The notes under the pieces: generated by a model
Seen by the model: only the letters and a program-made list of their open reading frames with translations
The model's database searches: none
Told to the model about the DNA's origin: nothing
In this document: in pieces, positions 30,720-37,760 of the stretch
How the letters are laid out: every line of letters starts with the position of its first letter
Position numbering within the stretch: position 1 is the first letter of the stretch
Position numbers and translations under genes: made by a program
Source of the DNA: Alphaproteobacteria bacterium RIFCSPHIGHO2_12_FULL_63_12
Lineage (GTDB): Bacteria > Pseudomonadota > Alphaproteobacteria > Caulobacterales > Parvularculaceae
Reading direction: 5' to 3'
Assembly: GCA_001767925.1 (NCBI GenBank)
Contig: MEMM01000003.1
Span: 124,998 to 162,757, forward strand
DNA: 37,760 bases

Positions 30720-32132
30720 ATGGTTCAGCGTCTCGATCGACGCATGCTGTTAATGACGGGACTTGGCGCGCTGGCGGCCGGATGCGCGCTGGGGCCCGAG
30801 GCGGCGGCGACGAACGGCGCCGATGATCTTCAGGGTCTTCTCGATCACCGCATCTTGCGCCAGCGCGCGGCCAATGCGGCGGTCATCGGCGTTCTCTCGC
30901 CGGCGGGCCGACGCATATATTCGGCGCGGCGTCCCGAGGCGGACGAGACCTATCCGCTCGGCGACCGGACGATCTTCGAGATCGCCTCCCTGACCAAGGT
31001 GTTCACAGCCCTTTTGCTCGCCGCGGAAGTCGTCGACGGCCGCATGGGCCTTGATGATCCGCTTCAGGATTATCTGCCCGATGGAGTGGTCGCGCCGTCA
31101 TTCGAGGGGCGGGCCATAACGCTCACAGACCTTGCAACGCATGGCGCGGCGCTTCCCTTGCGGCCGAACAATCTCGCCAATGGCGCGGCCGATGCGCCCG
31201 ACAAATATGCGGGCTACACGCTCGACGATCTTTATCGCGGCCTGCCCGATTACCGGCTCGGCTATGCGCCGGGGTCGCAGTTTCGCTATTCCAATCTCGG
31301 CTTTGCGCTGCTCGGCCAGGCGATCGCGCGGCGCGAGGCGATGAGCTTCGATGCCGTGTTGCGGCGGCGCGTCACCGGCCCGCTCGGCCTTGACGACACA
31401 ACGCTGTCCGAGGACCCCGAAAAAGCGCGGCGGCGCGCCAGGGGACATGATCTTTATCTCGATCCCGTCGGGGCCGGCGGGCCGAGCGCGCTGTCGCCCG
31501 CTTACGGCCTGCGATCGACCGCGCATGATATTTTGCGGCTGCTTGATCTTTTCCTCGACGGCCGCGGTCCATCGCATCTTCGCGGCGCGGCGCGGCTGAT
31601 GCTGGCGACAGATCGCCCAGGCGATGACGATACGACGCGGATGGCGCTTGGGTGGCGGCGCACGACGGCGCATGGCGAGACTTATTACTGGTCGAATGGC
31701 AGCGGCGACGGATCGCGCTGCTTCATGGGGTTCAATCCGGCGCGCGGCGTCGCGGTCGTTGCGCTCGCCGATGCGGCGAGCGGCGGCGGGCTCGACGATA
31801 TCGGCCGCCGCGTTCTCGATCCGGCGCAAGAGGTCGACGCCGCCGTCGTCCCCGCGCCGGAATTCGTCACGCTGCCGGAAGAGATGCTGCTGCGCGCGAC
31901 CGGGCGCTTTGAATATGCGCCGGACGACGCCTTCGACATCACGCGCGGCGTCACTGGCCTCGTTGTCTCCTCGGGGCCAATCCAGATCGTAATCCGCCCG
32001 ACATCGCCGAGCGTTTATGCGTCAGCTATGATGCCGGGCGTCATCTTCGAATTTGACGGCGTTGAGGCCGGACCGGCGCGCGGCCTCACGCTGCATCAGG
32101 ACGGCCAGTCATTCTATTACAGGCGGGTCTGA
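30720..32132 (+). CDS. Serine hydrolase lipoprotein, class C beta-lactamase/peptidase S12 fold
   Basis: 470 residues from ATG with GGGAG ten bases upstream; a TTG three codons earlier is too near that SD. The leader has a twin-arginine-like RLDRRMLLMTG and a lipobox ending AAGC, so Cys22 may be lipidated. Motif 1 is SLTK (90-93) with Ser90 as nucleophile, motif 2 is YSN (190-192). The third motif, normally HxG or KTG, is not clear; the corresponding region reads YYWSNGSGDGSR. A C-terminal extension of about 100 residues (from VTLPEEMLLRATGRFEYAPDD) forms a lipocalin-like domain seen in such enzymes. Likely an esterase or D-amino peptidase in the periplasm; beta-lactam resistance is not implied. 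Confidence 0.85.
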   Translation: MVQRLDRRMLLMTGLGALAAGCALGPEAAATNGADDLQGLLDHRILRQRAANAAVIGVLSPAGRRIYSARRPEADETYPLGDRTIFEIASLTKVFTALLLAAEVVDGRMGLDDPLQDYLPDGVVAPSFEGRAITLTDLATHGAALPLRPNNLANGAADAPDKYAGYTLDDLYRGLPDYRLGYAPGSQFRYSNLGFALLGQAIARREAMSFDAVLRRRVTGPLGLDDTTLSEDPEKARRRARGHDLYLDPVGAGGPSALSPAYGLRSTAHDILRLLDLFLDGRGPSHLRGAARLMLATDRPGDDDTTRMALGWRRTTAHGETYYWSNGSGDGSRCFMGFNPARGVAVVALADAASGGGLDDIGRRVLDPAQEVDAAVVPAPEFVTLPEEMLLRATGRFEYAPDDAFDITRGVTGLVVSSGPIQIVIRPTSPSVYASAMMPGVIFEFDGVEAGPARGLTLHQDGQSFYYRRV

Positions 32133-32164
32133 CAGAAAGACGGCGCGCGAACGCCGGCCCGTCG

Positions 32165-33457
<1,293 letters not shown>

Positions 33458-33633
33458 GCGACCCTCGTTTTTCGATTTCGCGCCGCACAATAGGCGCCGC
33501 GGCGCCGGGGTCAATGCGTTCGCTTCGCCCGGCCGGGCCGCCCCCGGTGAGGGCGTCTTGTTGAGGTGGAGCTGCGGCGGGTAGTCTTACCCATCGGGGC
33601 GCCGCCGCGCCGCCCGCCGGGAGAGTTCACCAC

Positions 33634-34173
33634 ATGAAGCGACTGTTGCTTGCCGCCGCCGCGCTCGCCGCCTCCTGCGCCCACGCGCAGACGACCGCCG
33701 CTGCGCCGGCGCCGACCTCGCCGAAGCCGCCTTGCTCCGATGCGGTCTTTGACGATTTCGATTTCTGGCTCGGCGAGTGGGATGTCTACGGACCGACCGG
33801 CAAGCTCGCCGGAACCAATTCGATCCGCAAGGAGGAATATGGCTGCCTGTTGACCGAGCACTGGGTGAACTCTGGCGGCCAGACCGGGCAGAGCTATAAT
33901 TTCGTCGACCTCGCGACCGGCAAATGGCGCCAGGTCTGGGTCTCGGCCGGTTCGACGATCGATTATTCGGGCGGGCTCGACGACAAGGGCGCGATGGTTC
34001 TCGAAGGAACGATCGGCTACGGCGCCGGGCAACCCGGCAACGGCGCGAAGTTCCGCGGGACGTGGACGCCGAACGCCGACGGCACGGTGACGCAATATTT
34101 CCAGCAATATGACGACGGCAAGGGCGAATGGACCGACTGGTTCACCGGGACTTACAAACGCAAGGCGCCATAG
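33634..34173 (+). CDS. Secreted DUF1579-like protein
   Basis: 179 residues with a Sec signal peptide (MKRLLLAAAALAASCAHA, cleavage before QTT), an Ala/Pro linker and a beta-barrel domain that opens with FDDFDFWLGEWDVYGPTGKL, the conserved FWLGxWxV of DUF1579 and related lipocalin-like folds. Later strands include CLLTEHWVNSGGQTGQSYNFVDLATGKWRQVWVS and FRGTWTPNADGTVTQYFQQY. Two cysteines (near 34 and 70 of the precursor) could form a disulfide. It is periplasmic and may bind a small hydrophobic ligand; the function is unknown. It is divergent from purA over 176 nt. Confidence 0.82.
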   Translation: MKRLLLAAAALAASCAHAQTTAAAPAPTSPKPPCSDAVFDDFDFWLGEWDVYGPTGKLAGTNSIRKEEYGCLLTEHWVNSGGQTGQSYNFVDLATGKWRQVWVSAGSTIDYSGGLDDKGAMVLEGTIGYGAGQPGNGAKFRGTWTPNADGTVTQYFQQYDDGKGEWTDWFTGTYKRKAP

Positions 34174-34266
34174 CGGCCGGCGCGTTGCGTTTTCATTCCG
34201 CCTCCTGACCGCCTGGACAGTAGTCGATCGGCATGGCGAGGCCGCACCGGAAGACGGCGGCGCGGA

Positions 34267-34494
34267 TCAGCTCTCGCTCACCCATTTGATCTGAAACTCG
34301 ATCTCTTCGCCCGCGTCGTCCCGCTCATGTTCGATATTGAAGCGCGCGCCTTTCGGCACGCGGATGCGCTCGCCCGCGATCTGGATCGCAAAAGGCTCGC
34401 CAGTTTCGACGCAGTCGGCGAAACGGCGCAGTTTCGCCGCGAACTGCTTGGCCGAATAATCTTTTTCGATATCGCGGCGCGGCTTTCCGGGCAT
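34267..34494 (-). CDS. Amphi-Trp domain protein
   Basis: 75 residues matching the small amphi-Trp family: DYSAKQFAAKLRRFADCVETGEPFAIQIAGERIRVPKGARFNIEHERDDAGEEIEFQIKW, with the alternating strand and closing tryptophan typical of the domain. It is the third gene in the run serC-serA-amphi-Trp, starting 24 nt after the serA stop, so it may be co-transcribed. The role is not known; similar proteins occur next to many unrelated genes. Confidence 0.82.
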   Translation of the reverse strand: MPGKPRRDIEKDYSAKQFAAKLRRFADCVETGEPFAIQIAGERIRVPKGARFNIEHERDDAGEEIEFQIKWVSES

Positions 34495-34518
34495 GGTTTT
34501 TTTCCTCTCGACGGACGC

Positions 34519-36099
34519 CTAAAACTTCAGCGCCTTGGCCTGCTTCACATGCGGGAGTTTCGACACCTTCTCAAGCACGTCGTTCGACACCAGTTCGTCG
34601 ACGGCGAGGAGCGCGATCGCGTCGGCGCCGGGCGCCGAGCGGCCGAGATTGAAGGTCGCGATGTTGACATTCGCCGCCCCTAACGTCTGGCCGAGCGCGC
34701 CGATGAAGCCCGGCTTGTCGGCGTTCGTCACATAGAGCATCGACGGCGCGAAGCTCGCCTCCATCTCGACGCCCTTGATCTCGACGATGCGCGGCGTCTG
34801 GCCGAACAAGGCGCCGGAGACCGTGCGGTCCTGACGCTCGGTGACGATCCGCAGGCGGATGACGCTTTCGAAATTCTCCGCGTCGTCGCGATAGGTTTCG
34901 GCGATTGCGATGCCGCGCTCCTTGGCGACCAGCGGCGCGTTGACGATATTCACCTCAGCGAGCATCGGGCGCAGGACGCCCGCGACCGCCGCCGCCGTCA
35001 TCGGGCGCGTGTTCAATTTCGCGACATTGCCGGCGTAGACGACTTCGATCGCCTTGACGCTGGTCTCGGTCAGCTGGCCGGCGAATTTCCCGAGATTTTC
35101 GGCGAGCGAAATGAACGGCTTCAGGCGCGGCGCTTCTTCCGCCGTGATCGAGGGCATGTTGAGCGCGTTGGTCACCGCGCCGCGCATCAGGTAATCCGAC
35201 ATCTGCTCGGCGATCTGGATCGCGACATTTTCCTGCGCTTCGTTGGTCGAAGCGCCAAGATGCGGCGTCAGCACGACTTTTTCATTGCCGAAGAGCGGAT
35301 GGCTGGTCGCGGGCTCTTCAGCGAAGACGTCAAGCGCGGCGGCGCCGATTTTTCCCGAATCGAGCCCCGCCTTCAGCGCCGCCTCGTCGACAAGCCCGCC
35401 GCGCGCGCAGTTGACGATGATGACGCCTTTTCTGGTTTTCGCGAGCGCCTTCGCCGACAGGATGTTTTTCGTCTGTTCGGTCAGCGGCGTGTGCAAGGTG
35501 ATGATGTCGGCCCTGGCGAGCAGCGCGTCGAGTTCGACTTTTTCAACGCCAAGTTCGACCGCGCGCGCGTCAGTCAGATACGGGTCGAACGCGATGACGC
35601 GCATTTTAAGTGCGACGCCGCGATCGGCGACGATGCCGCCGATATTGCCGCAGCCGATGACGCCGAGCGTCTTGCCGAACAGCTCGACGCCCATGAAGCG
35701 AGACTTCTCCCATTTGCCGGCATGGGTCGACGCGTTGGCGAGCGGGATCTGGCGCGCGGCGGCGAACATCATGGCGATCGCGTGTTCGGCCGTCGTGATC
35801 GCATTGCCATAGGGCGTGTTCATGACGACGATGCCGGCGGCGGTCGCCGCCGGGATGTCGATATTGTCGACGCCGATGCCGGCGCGGCCGATGACTTTCA
35901 GGTTTTTCGCCGCCGCGATGATATTCGCCGTCGCTTTCGTCGCCGAGCGCACGGCGAGGCCGTCATAAAGGCCGATGACCTGTTCTAGCCTTGCCTTGTC
36001 CTTGCCGAGCTTTGGTTCATACGCGACCTCCAGCCCGCGCTCCTTGAAAATGTTGACGGCGGTTTCGGAAAGATCGTCGGAAATGAGAACTTTGGGCAT
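34519..36099 (-). CDS. serA: D-3-phosphoglycerate dehydrogenase
   Basis: First enzyme of the phosphorylated serine pathway; oxidises 3-phosphoglycerate with NAD+. 526 residues, the long form. The NAD-binding domain has GKTLGVIGCGNIGG, catalytic residues in NCARGGLVDE (Arg), DVFAEEP (Glu) and LTPHLGAST (His). An intervening domain (about 320-450) and a C-terminal ACT domain (about 452-526, MLYVTNADKPGFIGALGQTLGAANVNIATFNLGR) suggest feedback by serine. It follows serC by a 99-nt spacer filled with short repeats and precedes an amphi-Trp gene by 24 nt. Confidence 0.97.
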   Translation of the reverse strand: MPKVLISDDLSETAVNIFKERGLEVAYEPKLGKDKARLEQVIGLYDGLAVRSATKATANIIAAAKNLKVIGRAGIGVDNIDIPAATAAGIVVMNTPYGNAITTAEHAIAMMFAAARQIPLANASTHAGKWEKSRFMGVELFGKTLGVIGCGNIGGIVADRGVALKMRVIAFDPYLTDARAVELGVEKVELDALLARADIITLHTPLTEQTKNILSAKALAKTRKGVIIVNCARGGLVDEAALKAGLDSGKIGAAALDVFAEEPATSHPLFGNEKVVLTPHLGASTNEAQENVAIQIAEQMSDYLMRGAVTNALNMPSITAEEAPRLKPFISLAENLGKFAGQLTETSVKAIEVVYAGNVAKLNTRPMTAAAVAGVLRPMLAEVNIVNAPLVAKERGIAIAETYRDDAENFESVIRLRIVTERQDRTVSGALFGQTPRIVEIKGVEMEASFAPSMLYVTNADKPGFIGALGQTLGAANVNIATFNLGRSAPGADAIALLAVDELVSNDVLEKVSKLPHVKQAKALKF

Positions 36100-36198
36100 G
36101 GGAAGGTTCCGTCAATAGTGAATGGTGAATGGTGAGTAGTGAATGGTGAATGGCTGGCGGCGAATGGCGAATTTTGTTCGCCATTGACGATTGACCAT
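36100..36198. repeat. Short tandem repeats and hairpin between serC and serA
   Basis: GTGAATGGTGAATGGTGAGTAGTGAATGG-type heptamer repeats (TGAATGG, at least four copies at about 36117-36153) are followed by a perfect 9-bp hairpin AATGGCGAA-TTTTG-TTCGCCATT (36163-36185) and a further TTGACCATTCACC. On the coding strand the unit reads CCATTCA. The spacer looks like simple-sequence DNA inserted between two genes of one operon; copy number may vary between strains. Confidence 0.75.
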
Positions 36199-37347
36199 TC
36201 ACCCCTTCGCTTCGCGAAAGGCCCAGTCGAGCCAGGGGCATAGCGCCTCGATATCGGCGCGTTCGATGGTCGCGCCGCACCAGATCCGCAGGCCCGGCGG
36301 CGCGTCGCGATAGCCGCCGATGTCGAAGGCGGCCTCTTCCTTGCCGAGCAGCGATTCGATCTGCTTGACGAAGGCGCGCTGCTGGTCGTCGGCGAGCGAG
36401 GCGATCGCCGGGTCGACGATCTTCAGGCAGACCGAGGTGTTGGAGCGCGCCTTTTCATCGGCGCAGAGAAAATCGACCCAATCGGTCCGCGCGACCCATT
36501 GCGAGATCGCGTGAAGGTTCGAATCAGCGCGGCGGATGAGCTCCTTCAATCCGCCGGCGGCGGCGCCCCATTTCAGCGCGTCGACCCAGTCTTCGATCAC
36601 CAGCATCGACGGCGTGTTGATGGTCTCGCCCTCGAAAATACCTTCGATCAGCTTGCCGCCCTTGGTCAGGCGGAAAATTTTCGGCAGCGGCCATTGCGGC
36701 TTCCAGCTTTCGAGCCGCTGAACCGCGCGCGGCGAGAGGATGAGGACGCCGTGACCGCCTTCGCCGCCAAGCGCCTTCTGGAAAGAAAATGTCGTCGCGT
36801 CGAGCTTTGCCCAGTCGAGCGGCTGGGCGAAGGCCGCCGATGTCGCATCGCAGATAGTGAGCCCTGCGCGATCGGCGGCGATCCAGTCGGCGTCCGGAAC
36901 GCGAACGCCCGACGTCGTGCCGTTCCAGGTGAAGACGATGTCCGTCGCCGGATCGGCTTTCGAAAGATCCGGCAGGGCGCCGTAAGGCGCCGTCAGGGTC
37001 GCCGCGTCGAGTTTCAGTTGCTTGACGACATCGGTGATCCAGCCTTCGCCGAAGCTTTCGAAGGCGAGCATGGTGACGGGGCGCGCGCCGAGCAGCGACC
37101 ACAGCGCCATTTCGACAGCGCCCGTGTCCGACGCCGGCACGATGCCGATGCGATAATCGTTCGGAACTTCCAGCAGCGCGCGCGTGCGGTCGATCGCCTC
37201 TTTCAGGCGCGTCTTGCCGAGCTTGGCGCGATGCGAGCGGCCGAGCGTTTCCGTTCCAAGATTTTGCGCAGACCATCCGGGGCGCTTGGCGCAGGGGCCG
37301 GATGAAAAATAGGGGCGCGCTGGACGTACGCCCGGTTTCGTCGTCAT
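36199..37347 (-). CDS. serC: Phosphoserine aminotransferase
   Basis: PLP enzyme that makes 3-phosphoserine from 3-phosphohydroxypyruvate and glutamate, step two of serine synthesis. 382 residues, of the alphaproteobacterial form: [15 protein letters not shown] near the start, [11 protein letters not shown], the PLP lysine in [24 protein letters not shown], and [12 protein letters not shown]. The start at 37347 has GGGAG eight bases upstream; the ATG five codons earlier sits directly on AAGG with no spacing. It is the first gene of the serC-serA run. The leader upstream resembles the serC RNA motif. Confidence 0.95.
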   Translation of the reverse strand: MTTKPGVRPARPYFSSGPCAKRPGWSAQNLGTETLGRSHRAKLGKTRLKEAIDRTRALLEVPNDYRIGIVPASDTGAVEMALWSLLGARPVTMLAFESFGEGWITDVVKQLKLDAATLTAPYGALPDLSKADPATDIVFTWNGTTSGVRVPDADWIAADRAGLTICDATSAAFAQPLDWAKLDATTFSFQKALGGEGGHGVLILSPRAVQRLESWKPQWPLPKIFRLTKGGKLIEGIFEGETINTPSMLVIEDWVDALKWGAAAGGLKELIRRADSNLHAISQWVARTDWVDFLCADEKARSNTSVCLKIVDPAIASLADDQQRAFVKQIESLLGKEEAAFDIGGYRDAPPGLRIWCGATIERADIEALCPWLDWAFREAKG

Positions 37348-37355
37348 CGATGTCA

Positions 37356-37410
37356 CTCCCATCCTTACAGATGAGTCGCGCTTCGTTGGGGAAGCGTGGC
37401 CCGCCGCGCT
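37356..37410 (-). ncRNA. serC-motif-like 5' leader RNA
   Basis: Just upstream of serC the leader contains CGCTTC-CCCAAC-GAAGCG (37396-37379), a 6-bp hairpin with a 6-nt loop, preceded by GCGGGCCA and followed by CGACTCATCTGTAAGGATGG, which runs into the serC translation start. Position, host group and the conserved-looking stretch after the hairpin fit the serC RNA motif described from alphaproteobacterial serC leaders. The match is from memory of the motif and was not scored. Confidence 0.5.
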
Positions 37411-37505
37411 TGTCCGACAGAATCGCTGGCGCCGTCAACAGAAATTTTGCATTGCAGCAAACTGCCATCCGGAGCATTTTGTGCTGCGATAGCCTTGCCG
37501 ACCCC

Positions 37506-37628
37506 TTCCTTCGAGACGGATCGATCATCCGGCGATGACCGACCCTCCTCAGGATGTGGGTAGGTCTCCTTCAACACAGAAAGCCCTCATCCTGAGGAGC
37601 GCGCCGAGGGCGCGCGTCTCGAAGGATG
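37506..37628. repeat. Inverted pair of palindromic repeats upstream of serC
   Basis: The right copy (37588-37628) reads CATCCTGAGGAG, then a GCGCGCC/GGCGCGC hairpin, then CGTCTCGAAGGATG; its ends also pair. The left copy (about 37508-37557) is the same element in reverse, with CCTTCGAGACGG and CTCCTCAGGATG at its ends but a different middle. The facing CTCCTCAGGATG and CATCCTGAGGAG form a 12-bp inverted repeat. This REP-like type occurs between genes in other alphaproteobacteria. The pair fills most of the 315-nt gap between serC and the DMT gene. Confidence 0.8.
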
Positions 37629-37662
37629 GGCCGCTTGAACCGTCCGTGCAAAGATCTCCTCG

Positions 37663-37760
37663 ATGAAGCAAGCGATGAACTCGACGACGACCCGGACCGG
37701 TCCCGCCGATGCGACGCCGCTCGACTGGATGCTGCTTGCGCTGCTGACCGCGCTCGGCGG
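37663..37760 (+). CDS. DMT/EamA-family transporter (5' end only)
   Basis: Only the first 32 codons lie inside the window. The product begins MKQAMNSTTTRTGPADATPL and continues DWMLLALLTALGG, a short polar tail followed by the first transmembrane helix typical of EamA-type drug/metabolite transporters, where such proteins often go on as SAFLFIKIA. A second ATG at 37675 is an alternative start. No strong SD is visible for either. It is divergent from serC across the inverted repeat pair. The family call is tentative because so little is present. Confidence 0.5.
   Translation, partial: MKQAMNSTTTRTGPADATPLDWMLLALLTALG

Overview
The window is a chromosomal segment of a GC-rich alphaproteobacterium. 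The evidence is the aroK-aroB-CNNM gene order, infC preceded by envelope glycosyltransferases, the serC-serA pair with a leader resembling the alphaproteobacterial serC RNA motif, and a bdhA-type 3-hydroxybutyrate dehydrogenase. I cannot fix the order or family from sequence alone. There are no rRNA or tRNA genes, CRISPR arrays, phage genes or insertion sequences. Most genes are housekeeping or core-accessory genes, packed tightly with many 4-nt ATGA overlaps.

Layout. (1) 1-5.6 kb: two small minus-strand envelope genes, then aroK-aroB (shikimate pathway), a CNNM/CorC membrane protein and a Tet-like MFS pump on the plus strand; these meet a 2-TM ion channel and a small TM/coiled-coil protein. 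(2) 5.7-9.7 kb: infC, which appears to start at ATA, with its own promoter, leader hairpin and strong terminator; GT9 and GT4 glycosyltransferases; an alpha/beta hydrolase; a PilZ protein. (3) 9.8-12.5 kb: a BlaI-type repressor and an M56 membrane metalloprotease with a long periplasmic coiled-coil tail, behind a promoter that overlaps two cop-box-like operators. (4) 12.5-17.5 kb: two closely related LysR regulators bracket a CPYC peroxiredoxin-like protein, a secreted cupin and an MFS exporter.

(5) 17.4-20.2 kb, minus strand: DoxX-like membrane protein, type II NADH dehydrogenase and an MBL-fold hydrolase, running into the second LysR gene. (6) 20.3-23.5 kb, minus strand: a tight operon of 3-hydroxybutyrate dehydrogenase, patatin-like lipase and membrane-bound class III nucleotide cyclase. 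It joins a storage-polymer/ketone-body enzyme to second-messenger synthesis and is the most unusual gene association here. (7) 23.7-27.9 kb: a small membrane protein, a cysteine-rich zinc-ribbon membrane protein, a sarcosine oxidase-like flavoenzyme, a long palindromic repeat and prfC. (8) 27.95-28.9 kb: about 1 kb without a recognisable gene, holding two tandem copies of a 240-bp hairpin-bearing unit. (9) 28.9-32.1 kb: an ArsR-SRPBCC pair with a leaderless-looking promoter and a palindromic operator across the start codon, then an AraC regulator and a class C-type serine hydrolase lipoprotein. (10) 32.2-37.8 kb: purA, a secreted DUF1579-like protein, an amphi-Trp protein, serA, serC with its leader, an inverted pair of palindromic repeats, and the start of a DMT/EamA transporter.

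Systems most worth following up: the BlaI/M56 signalling pair that lacks a beta-lactam-sensor domain, the bdhA-patatin-cyclase operon, the ATA start of infC, the leaderless arsR operon, and the tandem 240-bp element. Function calls rest on motif recognition by eye; no database search was run.
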